A stretch of 64,000 nt of DNA from the NCBI RefSeq assembly GCF_038396675.1, contig NC_088921.1, positions 41,140,001 through 41,204,000 of the forward strand, written 5' to 3'. Below are positions 1-13,960 of this stretch, in pieces. The stretch comes from Hydra vulgaris (Eukaryota > Cnidaria > Hydrozoa > Anthoathecata > Hydridae). How positions within the stretch are numbered: position 1 is the first letter of the stretch; every line of letters starts with the position of its first letter. The translations under genes were made by a program, and so were the position numbers. The notes under the pieces were generated by a model. The model worked only from the letters and a program-made list of their open reading frames with translations. It was not told where the DNA came from and made no database searches.

Positions 1-44
<44 letters not shown>

Positions 45-51
45 TTAGGTT
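1..51. repeat. (AT)n microsatellite at window edge
   Basis: Dinucleotide AT run that begins before the window. There is no coding content. Confidence 0.95.
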
Positions 52-350
52 GTATAGAAGGGCTTCAAAAACCTAGTTACGCATAGATTTTTGACGCCCT
101 TAGCCTATTTTATTTTTGACGCACTTGACAAATTTAATTCTTCAATTGTTAAAAATAAAAAACAACAATTGATTTTTTCTTACTTTATTTGTGTCAATAA
201 TTTTCTTGTCTGTCAGTGAAAATCAACATGGAAATCAAAAATTTTAAAAAACAGCAACATCAATAATATACAATTATCATTTAATAAATAATACCTATCT
301 AAGTAGCCAAACACTGATACACAATGTCAAAGACTCAAAAGCTAAATTTA

Positions 351-589
351 CCTACTTTAATATTTGCAAAATTAATGGTTCAAAGTTTATTTGAATGGTA
401 GTTTACGCTCAATGGAAAGATACATTACATACGTACCTGCTTTAATATTTGCAAAATTAATGGTTCAAAGTTTATTTGAATGGTAGCTTACGCTCAATGG
501 AAAGATACATAACATACATACCTGCTTTAATATTTGCAAAATTAATGGTTCAAAGTTTATTTGAATGATAGCTTACGCTCAATGGCTAC

Positions 590-590
<1 letters not shown>
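351..590. repeat. 85-bp tandem repeat, about 2.8 copies
   Basis: Three direct copies start at 351, 436 and 521, each beginning CCTRCTTTAATATTTGC and ending in TTACGCTCAATGG followed by a short TACAT run. The third copy runs straight into the tetranucleotide array at 592, so that array probably expanded from the TACAT end of the unit. Confidence 0.9.
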
Positions 591-591
<1 letters not shown>

Positions 592-621
<30 letters not shown>

Positions 622-823
622 CATACATACATACATACATACATACATACATACATACATACATACATACATACATACATACATACATACATACATACAT
701 ACATACATACATACATACATACATACATACATACATACATACATACATACATACATACATACATACATACATACATACATACATACATACATACATACAT
801 ACATACATACATACATACATACA
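592..823. repeat. (TACA)n tetranucleotide microsatellite
   Basis: About 58 near-perfect TACA units. The apparent open frames (YIHT/MYVC repeats) on both strands are artefacts of a 4-bp period with no stop codon and are not genes. Confidence 0.97.
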
Positions 824-890
824 CTTTTAATTACATAATTTACATACATAGTTACTTATTTACTTACATATCCATATACATATATATAAA

Positions 891-1122
891 CAGGGGCTAT
901 TCTCAGAAAATTATTTACACTGCGGTACCCCCATGCCGATGCGTGGCGTAAGGATAGATTGATGGAAACATTGCGGAATAAAGGCATTTTGCGCGAAAGA
1001 AAACATTATTTGCCAATAAAATAAAATAAAAATAAAAAGTCTTCAACTTCTGAATTTGAGCGCCGCCCAAAAGTCGCCCTAATACGTTAAAAGCTGTCAA
1101 AAAAGGTCTAGAAAAGCCCCTG
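891..1122. mobile_element. hAT-like MITE, 232 bp
   Basis: The ends are inverted: CAGGGGCTATTCTCAGA on the left and, as reverse complement, CAGGGGCTTTTCTAGA on the right. CAGGG termini are typical of hAT elements. The flanking 8-mers (TATATAAA and ATAAAATA) are only partly alike, so the target duplication is weak. There is no coding capacity. Confidence 0.7.
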
Positions 1123-2193
1123 ATAAAATATAAAGTAAATTTCAAAGAAAGTTTATATTCATATATAAGCATATTACATGTCAGTATATAAATAAATATC
1201 AAATATATACATAAATACAAATTATATGTTATACATTAGATCCTAGTACCGATTAATAACCTCTGCTAATATTATTATTCAGCCGGGGCAGGAGTTGAGA
1301 CAGAGGTTGAAAAAACTCTCACCAGGATTAGAGTTGAGACCCTGGTCACTTATAAATGTATTATCAAATGTATTAACGTATAATTTTCTCAAAGAAAACC
1401 TATTATAAGGAACAGCATTCATTTATGTTGTTATCATATAATATTTTAAAAGTTTAAAACAGAATAACTAATTGATTCATGGGCACATTACTTCGTTCTA
1501 ACAAATATTCATATTTTAATACATAGGTTTTAAAAAAAAATTTATATACCCCACATACTATATGTAAACGAAAAAGCCGTGTTGTTCAAGCTAGATTTCC
1601 TTTTCGTAACGTTTGATTCATTTTTAAACTTCCTAAAGTATTTACTTTTAATCTTTTTTAAATGTTCTTTTTTTTGGACTTGCAAGGATTTTGTGGATTT
1701 TGGATGTTTACAAACTATTTAAATAAATAGCTACAAATACTTCCAAAAACAAATCACGGTTAGGTATGTAAAATGAAGTTTAGTAAATGAAAGAAAAACA
1801 AGAACTGTTTACTGTTGATTTAAGTTAATTTGTAATTTTCTAAATTTAGCTTGCTGTCAACTTCCTTTTAGAAATCTTTGCAAGCACTGTCAAAAATTTC
1901 GTGTGAACATAATATTTGTTTTGAAACGAGGCTTAATTGAAAAACAATGCGGACTTCGACAAAGTGACTTAAGCAATCGAGTGCATTAGTCATCGGAGAG
2001 ATATTGCGTACGAAATAAAGTTTTTGTTTACTTTTATAAGGTTATCACAGTTAAAAACAAAAAAAGCCTTTTAATAATCAATTAATCAATGAAATAGTAA
2101 CATACGAATTACCTTTATAATTAATATCATCTTCTATATTTATCATTTTAAAGATCGTTTACAATCAGGAACTTGTTAAGTAAAGGTAAAAAA
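1123..2193. other. AT-rich intergenic DNA upstream of the amine-oxidase-like gene
   Basis: I see no ORF, RNA gene or recognisable element. It presumably holds the promoter and 5' UTR of the gene starting at 2194, but no specific motif can be defended. Confidence 0.5.
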
Positions 2194-4048
2194 ATGGGCG
2201 CTTCTAGTTTCTTATTTGCTTTTTTTATTCCGCTTGCTGTTGCCTATTTTAAAGGGCCAAAATCAATACACGATAGAATTGCAATAGTAGGTGCAGGTCC
2301 AGCAGGTATACATATGGCGTATCTGCTAAAAGAAAAAGGTTTTAAAAATATTAAGGTGCTAGAAAACGGAGACGAGATAGGTGGAAAATCTAAAACTATA
2401 ATGTACAGAGGTGCTGCTCAAGAGTTAGGAACATGCTACGTATCACCTGATTACACCGATGTAATTGAACTAATTAATAAATTTGTGCCGGAAAGTTTAA
2501 TTCCATTCCCGTCTGCATCCGTCTGGCTGGAGAACCAATCTGATCCGATAACTTATCAACAATATCTTTTTAGGTTTGCTTCAAAATTACTAAAAACAAG
2601 CAATCTTGATGGTATTAAATATGCTATTGTTACGGCGATAAAAAAATACAATTTCTTACATAAAAGTTTATTTGGAGAATATGAAGGAGAACTTATGCCA
2701 CGACCAAGCCAAGAGGTTTTTTTATTTGAACTTATTATGTAAATTATGTAATATATATTATTACATTTTGTTACTTGTTTCTTTATGTTTATTTAGACGT
2801 TGTTAAAAATCAACAGTACTTTTCTCCAATACATAACTCTGAACAATTTGGAAATACTTCAACCAATTTTTGAAGTATCAACTACAATGCAGGGCTATGG
2901 CCACTTAAATGAGATTGCTGCTTTGTATGGGTTAATGTGGAACACTCCACGCTTTATGATTGCATTTTTAACACGAATGAACGGGGATGAACGAAATGCG
3001 GGTATGTTATAATAAAGTCAGCTAAAACTTATTTGCTTAGTTTATTTTATTTAAATTTCATGTTCTAATTCACAAAATTTTTTATTGACGAAATTGTTCA
3101 TACCATAATGTGAATAAAAATGTAAAAATATATGTTTATTTAATTTTTGATCGCAGTTTCTTCCGTAGCACCCTGAATAGCATCTTAGTTTTGTTTAAGC
3201 AAAAAATAGTTACTTATATAAATATAAACAGACTTTTTTTTAAATGACTTTCTTTAGGCATGCATGTTTTAAAAAATGGTTTTCAAAACCTTTGGAAAAC
3301 AATTGTTATTAAAGAAAATATTAATGTCATATACAATGTTAACATAAAACTGGTTGATCGCAATTATACACAACCTGATGGACCAATTATTCGTCTTTTT
3401 AAAAGTCATGGTAAAAGGCTTCCAAAATGGGAAGAATTTGATTTTCTTATTTGGAGTCCAGAAATGCAGCAAAGTATAAATTTATGGGACAACGTCACTC
3501 CACTAGAAAAAAAGCTGTTTTCAAATACTACATGTACATATTTTACTTCATCGATAGTCAATTACGTTGACAAAATCCGTGGTTTTACGCCAATTGACTA
3601 CTGGATAGATAATATGAATAAAAAAATTGAGCACAGTGTATGGGCTCAACGTGATACGTATTCGGTTATAAATGGTTATAAAGGCTACTTATACAGAAAT
3701 AAAACATTTCCATTGGGCGAAGATTTTAACCCAACAAAAACAGTTATAACTTATCAAATGGCAGACGAGCTACCCAACGTAAAAGATCTAGAGGATGCTT
3801 TATTAAAACAAATGAAATATTTTGGAGACGGCATAACCATTCTGAAGCAAATGACGTGGCGCTACTTTCCCCGATATTCTTTGGAACAAATTCAACAAGG
3901 CGTTTTGTGGGATATATTTGATATGCAAGGACATTATGGGATGTGGTACATTGGATCTTCAGTTTCGTTTGAAAGTATTAAATCTGTTGTACAATATAAC
4001 CAGCTTCTTTTAAAAAAACTAGATCTTTATGAGGATAACGTTATGTAA
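2194..4048 (+). CDS. FAD-dependent amine-oxidase-fold protein, linoleate-isomerase-like, 3 exons
   Basis: Exons 2194-2715, 2797-3001 and 3258-4048 join in frame through GT-AG introns (the codon split at 3001/3258 makes Gly) to give 505 aa. The ATG at 2194 is chosen because it precedes a hydrophobic, signal-peptide-like start (MGASSFLFAFFIPLAVAYF). Residues ~27-60 form the Rossmann dinucleotide fold: RIAIVGAGPAGIHMAYLL (GxGxxG), then the acidic strand end VLENGDEIGGKSK. The C-terminal part (TWRYFPRYS, then DMQGHYGMWYIG) matches, from memory, the FAD-binding C-terminal region of flavin amine oxidoreductases, closest to the bacterial polyunsaturated fatty acid double-bond isomerase branch. Substrate and reaction are inferred. 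It could be another amine oxidase or desaturase-type flavoenzyme. The predicted location is secretory pathway or secreted. It stands alone, with an (AT)n tract 60 bp downstream. Confidence 0.85.
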
Positions 4049-4105
4049 TATAATATAAACTTCTATAGACACATATTGTCATATATGTGACTATAGAAGT
4101 TTATA

Positions 4106-6339
<2,234 letters not shown>

Positions 6340-7870
6340 AATTATTTAGCAAACGCATTTTTAACCAAAATAATTTAGAATCGTTTGAAGAACAACTGTC
6401 GCTACTACAATGGAATCATATAAACTACTGCAATGACGCAAATCAAATCTAAAATATGAAACTTTTTACGCTGTAGATGATGCTAAAAGTTTGTGAAAAA
6501 TTAATTGGTTCTAAAGGTTTAATAAGTCCTTGGATTACTAAAGAACTCAAACAATCTTCTAAAATAAAGCAGAAATTGTACATAAAATACTTAAAATCAA
6601 AATCCAATTTAAACGAAAAAATATAAGTATTTAGTTATAAGTATTTATTTGAAAAAGTTCGAAAAGGTTTGAAAAAATATATATTTTATTCAAAATTATA
6701 ACAAAATTTAAAAATGGCTTTAAGCGTTCATGGAAAATTATAAAAGAAATAACTGGTAAACTTACAACATCTTCAAGCATTTTGGAAAAATGACTATTGA
6801 CGAAATTGATAGCATAACCGAACCGAGGAAATTGCAAGCAAATTTAATTAACACTTTACGGAAATCAAAACTTTATCAAAAAGAGTGGAAGCACTCTTTC
6901 TGATAAAGTTTTGATTACTGAAATTTCTTTTTAAAGCAACTTTTTAAAGCCCTTAAACAACAAATAAATCAACATGGAAAGACGGAATAAATAGTAATAT
7001 ATTAGTAAACTGTTATAACAGCTTAATGGATATTCTAGTTAATGTTTTCAAAGCATCTTTAGATCAAGGAGTTTTTCCAAACAAGTTGAAAATTGCTAAA
7101 GTTATTCCAATATACAAGCACGGAGAAAAAACAAATACATGTAACTACCGCTCTATTTCCATCTTTCCGATATTCTCAAAAATTTTAGAAAGAATAGTTT
7201 TTTAGTAGAACATATAAATATCTTGATTACAATAGACTGTTATACAATAACCAGTTTGGGTTTAAAAAGAATAGTTCAACGGAGCACGCAATTATTCAAT
7301 TTGTACTAAAAATCTCCTGTTCCTTTATTAAAAATTAGTTAACTATAGGCGTTTTAGTTAACTTTTCTAATACTTTTGATACCTCAAATCATAATATTTT
7401 GCTCAAAAACTTAAATACTACGACATAAAAAATAATCTGTTAAAATGGTATCAAAGTTACTTAACAAAACGGAAGCAATACGTTCAATGATGGATTGCAG
7501 TAATGAAATGACTGAAATAATATGTGTGTTCCACAAGATTCTGAAATAATATGGTGTTTCACAAGGTTTTATTTTAAGTTTTATTTTTAGTTCTGTTTTA
7601 GGATTCCTTTTATTTTTAATCTATATAAATGAAATTAAAACAGAAAGTAGTTTTATATTTGCCGATGATACAAATTTATTCTTATCATATTTTACATATT
7701 TTACAATGTTAACAAAGAACTTAAACGCATTTCAAGCTGGTTTAGATTAACATTAAATTAACCATAAATCTTGACAAAATAAAGTATATTTTGTTTCACT
7801 CCTCATCAAAAAAAATCCCTAATGCCGAAAATCTCACCTAAGTTATTTATAGTTGAAATATAAAAAAGAA
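6340..7870 (+). pseudogene. Decayed non-LTR retrotransposon (LINE) reverse transcriptase
   Basis: Conceptual translation in shifting frames gives successive landmarks of an APE-type LINE reverse transcriptase: SPWITKELKQS near 6530; GVFPNKLKIAKVIPIYKHG, then NYRSISIFPIFSKILER near 7070-7200; QFGFKKNSSTEHAI near 7250-7290; and the active-site motif FADDTNLF near 7660. Many stops and frameshifts make it non-functional. The CR1/L2/Jockey-like group is inferred from these blocks. I see no poly(A) end or target duplication. Confidence 0.85.
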
Positions 7871-9999
7871 TCATCAAGTTTTTAAGAGTTTAATTAGATG
7901 AAAACCATGAAAACCACATATTTCATTAGCTCTTTAATTGATAAACATTTTGGAATTTTATTGAAAACCAGAATTATTTAAACAAAAAAACCTTTATGCA
8001 AATTTACTTGTCACTTATACAGTTACGTTAACTACTCAACGCGGTTAATGCATGTACTGGAAAATACACGAATTTTGCGTTTTTATAATAAGGTTATGTT
8101 TCGCTGCATTTTTTTAACCCAAAAAATTTTTAGAAAAAAAAGTTTTTTTTTCTCCTAGCGCTTTAGTTTGTCTAAAATCAAACAAAGTAAATTTTTTTTT
8201 TAATTACTCAAGTTTAGATATAAAATTTTGCTTTATAGTTGATGGACCATATCTTGGTATAAAATAGTGCTGCTCTCAATGAAGATAAAACATTAAACTG
8301 AGAAAACAACTTTTTCAAACAAGTTTTAAGTTATATGTTTAATTTCTAACCAGTCATATGTCTGCAAACATATTAAAGGTCGAAAAAAATTAGTTATTTC
8401 AAGTTTAAAATCTGTTTTTTCCATTTTATATGAAAGTTTTTATTAGTATGAGTGTGAAGAACACACAAATTGACATACGACTAGTTAGACTTTTAAAGTT
8501 AAACCTCTTAAGGTTTATTTAAAAGTCTAAGCTCAAAATTCAAACACTACTGTGATATGAGCCATCCCTATTTTATAATGCCATAAAACTATTCAACTAA
8601 AATTCCGGTCTTTAAATTATCATAGATTAATATATATTTTTTATTTGAATATACATATTTTTTATTTTTTTGTAGAAAATATATATACATATTTTCATAC
8701 TTCATCGCAAAAGATATGTTAAGTTTTAAACAATATATATATAGATATTGTTTAAACTTAACATATCTTTTAAAACTTAACATATCATATTGTTTAAAAA
8801 CAAATGTTGCAGACCGGAAAAAAAAATATGTTTGTTATCACCGAGAACAAACAAGACAAAAAGGTTTGAGAACTTGCATTAACGGTGTTGAGTATGCAAA
8901 TATTGCTTGGGAAAGTACTAGTAAAAGTAAACCGCGATTTTTTTTACTATCGGCAGAAACACGCCATACGCTCAATGTTTTTAAAATCGTTTTGTACAAA
9001 ACACGGCGATCTTTCGCATATATGTTTTCCTAATATCCATGGATCTGGAAATTACCGAATAGTGAAAAAATTCAATGTAACCTATTTAAAATGATATATA
9101 CATATTGAATTCACTTTAATTTGTAAATAAAACTTGCGCGTTACACAGTCAAAATATTGTTCGTTTTTTTTCAATTTTTTTTTTGATGTTTAGACCAAAA
9201 CCTGCAAATTAAAATCATTTTTAAGATGATCGACGTTCGGGGGCAGATTATCGACGTTCGGGGGCATTTAAAAATACACACACAGGTTCAATATATTTTG
9301 ATTTTTTTTTTTTGAAAATTAGGAAATTTCACACCTTTTCTATTAGGAACAACAAAAATTTTTAGTTTTTTTTAGTCTTTTTATGTAGAATTTCCTTTTG
9401 GAAAATATAGTCTTCTTTCTTTAAAAAACGTCAATTTTAGCCGAATGCATCATAACTTTCTTGTTCTGCAAAATTACGAAGTAATGTATTATTTAAATAA
9501 ACAACGGGAAATTAAAAATGAGTACCATATACCCTCTTCATATATTAAATTTGTAATTATATTAAATGTGTATTAAATATACTGGTAATATAAGTATATT
9601 TATAATACATATTTATACATTATTATATACACAATATAGAATATTAAATAATTATTTGTATTTATTCATATATTATTGCTTTTTTATATATTATTAATAG
9701 GTATCGCGTTTACGGAACCGAATTTTGTGCTTAAATTTTGTGCCAAATTTTCGTAGTCTCTTCAAAGTTAGCGTGCTTGAGGAAGGCTTTTTGGAATAAC
9801 TTTTAAATGTTCGTTATCAACATAGTTTATTTTTAGAAAGAAGAATAGTTAAAGCATTAGTTCGATTTGGTTTTAATTATACTCACTTGATATATTAACG
9901 AGTTTATTGATGTCAAAATTTTGGTCGTACTTCTGTGGTGAAATTAATGTCCATGATATAGTCTTTTTTTTTCTATCCGATTTTTTGTTTAAGTTATTC
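7871..9999. other. AT-rich stretch with no recognised gene; contains a hairpin and a short GC-rich tandem pair
   Basis: A hairpin lies at 8713-8767 (arms built on GATATGTTAAGTTT, one base unequal). Two copies of ATCGACGTTCGGGGGCA sit at about 9229-9266. Two overlapping short frames at 8716-9094 (+), with KKYVCYHREQTRQK preceding INGVEYANIAWES, have more mixed composition than their surroundings and could be a single exon or TE scrap. No family is recognised. Confidence 0.35.
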
Positions 10000-10007
10000 A
10001 TTTATCT

Positions 10008-10127
10008 ATGCACCTACCAAATTTCGTTGAAAAACATTTTGTAGCAGTCACCCTATTTCTTGCTGCACTTTTGTTACCTAATTTACATTTTTGCCGATTT
10101 ATCGCGCGAGACAGAGGGGTACATTGA
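10008..10127 (+). CDS. Short ORF with signal-peptide-like start, possible first exon of the microexon gene
   Basis: A 39-residue frame reads MHLPNFVEKHFVAVTLFLAA, followed by LLLPNLHFC. That is a short N-region, a strong hydrophobic core and a plausible cleavage zone. A possible donor (GG|GTACAT) lies near its end. It is 450 bp upstream of the candidate microexon chain on the same strand, which is why it is reported. A 39-residue frame can arise by chance, and the donor phase does not obviously match the next exon, so the link is speculative. Confidence 0.25.
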   Translation: MHLPNFVEKHFVAVTLFLAALLLPNLHFCRFIARDRGVH

Positions 10128-11339
10128 TTATTTATATAAATATATTTTTTTATATATATATATAGCATTCATATTAGCAATATTTGAATTATGTCATAAA
10201 TTGATATTATAAACCTAGATATTTTACAGTAAAAATATAATTAAACAATTTGTAGGTTTAAAAGAAATTGTTTTATTAAAACAATTTTCAGTAAATAATA
10301 AAATAAGACTTTGATTTTATATTTCATTTAGAAATAAAATGCAGAAAGAAAATAAAGGTTTCACATAGCATTTCATATCATATTCATAATATAAATTAGA
10401 TATGAATCAAATTAGTTATGAATCATATCTAATTTGAAGTTTGAACATTGTCTTTATTTAACAAGGAATGTCTTTATAAATAAGTTATTTCAATATAAAT
10501 TTGTATTTAAATTATTACTTGGCCACTATCTACTAGCTTTATGTATAACTTAAATATTTCTTTTGATGTTTTAGATGCTCAAAGTGGTAGTGAAATGGTG
10601 TCAGCCGACAACATCAGTTAGTTACTTTTCACTAGCTCAGTAGTTATTATATAGATACTACTATAATATATGTTCTATATTTTTTATATGCAAATTTTTA
10701 TATTACTTTGTAAAAATAAAGTTTATTTAATTTTTGTTTAGATGAAGTTGCTTTAGGGATGATCTGTCGGTTATATTCCTATTATATGATTCAATATTTT
10801 AGTATTTAGTTATTTACTATTAGATTTCAAATACAGTTCTTTATTATGCCTATGTTGATTGTTGTCAAGCAATATTATTTCTTGTTTTTTTTTGTATACC
10901 TAATACTTTAATTTTATTAAATCACTCTTTTTTTTCTGTAGACTAATTAGAACAATTAATCAGTAAGTTAAGTTTAAGTTGCTTTAGTTACTATATCATT
11001 TAAAATTATTTGATTTCAAATTGGGATTTAGGTGAGTACGGCCAGCAGATATGTAAGTTTTGTAGACATATATTTTTCAACATATAACTAATTGATACAT
11101 CATTACAAATATAAACTTCAAATAAATGTTTTAATTTAAAATTGGCATTTAGGTGAATATGGCAAACAGATATGTAAGTTTTTTAGGTTTCAATATTTTA
11201 AAGTGTATAAATTATTAAGATATTATAACTCGAAACAAGTGTATTTTAAAGTTAAAAAATATTCCATTCAATTTCCAACAATTTTAATATATTTTCTTTA
11301 TCTTTAGCAAAGCTTACTTTAAAAATTGGTAAGAGAATT

Positions 11340-11341
<2 letters not shown>

Positions 11342-11431
<90 letters not shown>

Positions 11432-11550
11432 CAATATTTCGAGGTAATATAGATACCCTAGTTTTCAAGTATCTTAAGATACTTGAAAACGACATCTTTA
11501 ATAGATTTTATTTATACAAATAAAATCTATTAAAGATGTCAACATTTAAA

Positions 11551-11641
<91 letters not shown>
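11342..11641. repeat. Two (AT)n tracts enclosing two adjacent perfect palindromes
   Basis: (AT)n fills 11342-11428 and 11554-11641. Between them, 11461-11490 is a perfect 30-bp palindrome (half GTTTTCAAGTATCTT). It abuts 11491-11540, a perfect hairpin with 23-bp arms (from GACATCTTTAATAG) and a 4-nt loop. All of it lies within a candidate intron of the microexon chain. Confidence 0.9.
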
Positions 11642-11644
<3 letters not shown>

Positions 11645-11987
11645 AATTACAAATAATTTTAAGTATGGTTTCAATTATAAAATAATTGCATAGTTATGTT
11701 GTGTATTGCATTTTTTCTTTTTTTAGTATCATCTTCATTGGTTATAATGGGTAAGGTTTTTATATTTTTATTTTTCTATATGATTTTAATTTTCAAATTA
11801 TTTTAAGGTTTTGCAATATTATTTCATTTTTTCATATAAGGTTTTTCATATAAGGTTATTTTATCATATAAAGCTGTGCTATAGTATTTTATATTTTTTA
11901 GTGCCATCATCATTTAAACAAGTTGGTAAAGTATAATCTGAACCTTTCAACATGATTGTAATTGCAAAATGAATACAAGATTTTATT

Positions 11988-12090
11988 TTTTATTTTAGTC
12001 ACACTCTCTTATGATCATAGATGGTCATAAGAGAGTGTCACTAAAATAAAAAGTATGGATGGTACTCCACTCTCTTATGACCATGGATGC
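11988..12090. repeat. Inverted duplication of a CTCTCTTATGAYCAT block
   Basis: 11988-12052 is a near-perfect inverted repeat whose arms carry TTTTATTTTAGT followed by CACTCTCTTATGA. A third, direct copy (CCACTCTCTTATGACCAT) sits at about 12068. The arm looks like an acceptor plus the start of a short exon, so this may be an inverted copy of another microexon. Confidence 0.7.
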
Positions 12091-12209
12091 ACCACTAATG
12101 TATCTTTTTAATCTAGTGGAATGTGTTTTTTACTTCTTTGTTGTTGTACTTTAAATATTCCATCAGATATTTCAAGAATTAAAACATTTTTTGATATTAT
12201 AGTACAAAA

Positions 12210-12800
12210 ACATCATCAGCATATCTACTATGAGTTCTACATTCATCTCCCATATTTGGTGGTTGTCTGGTATAAATTTGTTTTTTAATTTATTTCCAAT
12301 TTCATTTTTAAATTTATTATTCAAATTTTTAAATTTATTTCTAAATTTTTTTTTTTTTAATTTATTATTCAAATTTTGAAAGCAGTAATGGCATTTTTTT
12401 TTAAGGTCGGTGGGGGCGGGGGGGGGGCATATGCCTCTTCCATAATAGAAACACCACTTGTATACGTAAGATCTTGTATAACATAATTTTATATTATATA
12501 CTAATTTTACTAATTTTAGTAAAGATATAAATATTTATAAAACCAAGTCGTTTTTGATACTAGGATGTATCAAACCATCACCACCACACCCACCTCTATT
12601 GCTAACATACACCTCATATTTTGGTGGTTTACTATAAATTTAAAACAACTTTTTTGTATATTTATATTGCTTATGTCTTTAAAAAATCTAATATTTTTTA
12701 AATATTTTTTTCTGAAAAAAGTGTTAAGTTTCATACAGGCAAGGTGGTGGTTTGATGCCACCTCTATCCATCCAATATGCCTGGTGGTTAGAGTTTAACA
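12210..12800. repeat. Diverged tandem repeat, three units
   Basis: Related segments at about 12212-12283, 12570-12640 and 12740-12797 share CACCTCTAT/CATCTCCCATAT followed by TTGGTGGTT. The first two align over roughly 60 bp. The purpose is unknown and no coding frame is convincingly conserved. A G-rich run sits at 12404-12428. Confidence 0.5.
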
Positions 12801-13399
12801 TAAAGTTGTAGCCCACTCTTACACCTATCTTTTGACACCAATATATTTGTATTTCGATAAGAATTGAAGTTATGACAATTTAAGTGAAGAATAACATTTT
12901 GACCACAGTTTCTTCAACAAATCCATACATAGAAAAATCGGTACTTAAACCATCATAAGTTATGAACCAATTGTTTGATTTTGATAATTTTTTCACCTTT
13001 AAAGTACTGTAATAATCCTCTTTCTAATGATATATAACATTATAGTATTCAAACAATTTGAAATTTTTACTCACGTATCTAATATTATTGTATCTGTTTC
13101 AGGAGTTTCTCTCCTTGCAGTGTGTAATAATAATAATAATAATAAAAACTGATAAAGTTGTTTTATTTTTTTGTGATAATAGGTCTTTGGCAAATTGAGG
13201 ATCAATAGCTTTATTCATTTATAATTTTCTTGTGACAATCATAACAGCATGCATGAAAGTTTGAAGTTAACATTAACGTATGTCATCATGAGTATGTGTG
13301 TCTGCTGATCAAGGGGACCCATTTTTTAGGATAGGTGGGGCCCAGGATGCAATCGCACCCCAGCACCCAGGACCAGTCTACCACTGGGTATACATATGC

Positions 13400-13960
<561 letters not shown>

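Larger units (their letters stand above)
10575..13123 (+). other. Candidate microexon gene: chain of 21-nt and 24-nt exons
   Basis: Short segments between good acceptors and donors: 10942-10962 (21 nt, CTGTAG|...|GTAAGT), 11032-11052 (21, TTTAG|...|GTAAGT), 11153-11173 (21, TTTAG|...|GTAAGT), 11308-11328 (21, TTTAG|...|GTAAGA), 11727-11750 (24, TTTAG|...|GTAAGG), 11902-11925 (24, TTTAG|...|GTAAAG), 13103-13123 (21, TTCAG|...|GTAATA). Weaker ones start at 10575 and 10742. Read with a 2-nt lead and 1-nt tail, all except 10942 join in one open frame: EYGQQI, EYGKQI, KLTLKI, SSSLVIM, PSSFKQV, VSLLAV, with split codons between them. Exons 11032 and 11153 are duplicates with two synonymous changes and one Q/K change. 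First and last exons, product and function are unknown. The same-strand gene at 13968 does not continue this phase directly. Confidence 0.45.

Noticed and set aside
557..951. Open frames of YIHT/MYVC repeats over the TACA array
   Set aside because: A 4-bp period without stops gives open frames on both strands; there is no coding signal.
10575..10616. 42-nt exon with donor GTTAGT, or alternatives of 12 and 23 nt
   Set aside because: The acceptor is good but the donor is ambiguous; kept only as a weak member of the microexon chain.
13300..13387. hAT MITE ending ...CAGTCTACCACTGGG
   Set aside because: The right end looks like a known type of terminus (CCCAGTGGTAGACTGG reversed), but no matching left end was found.
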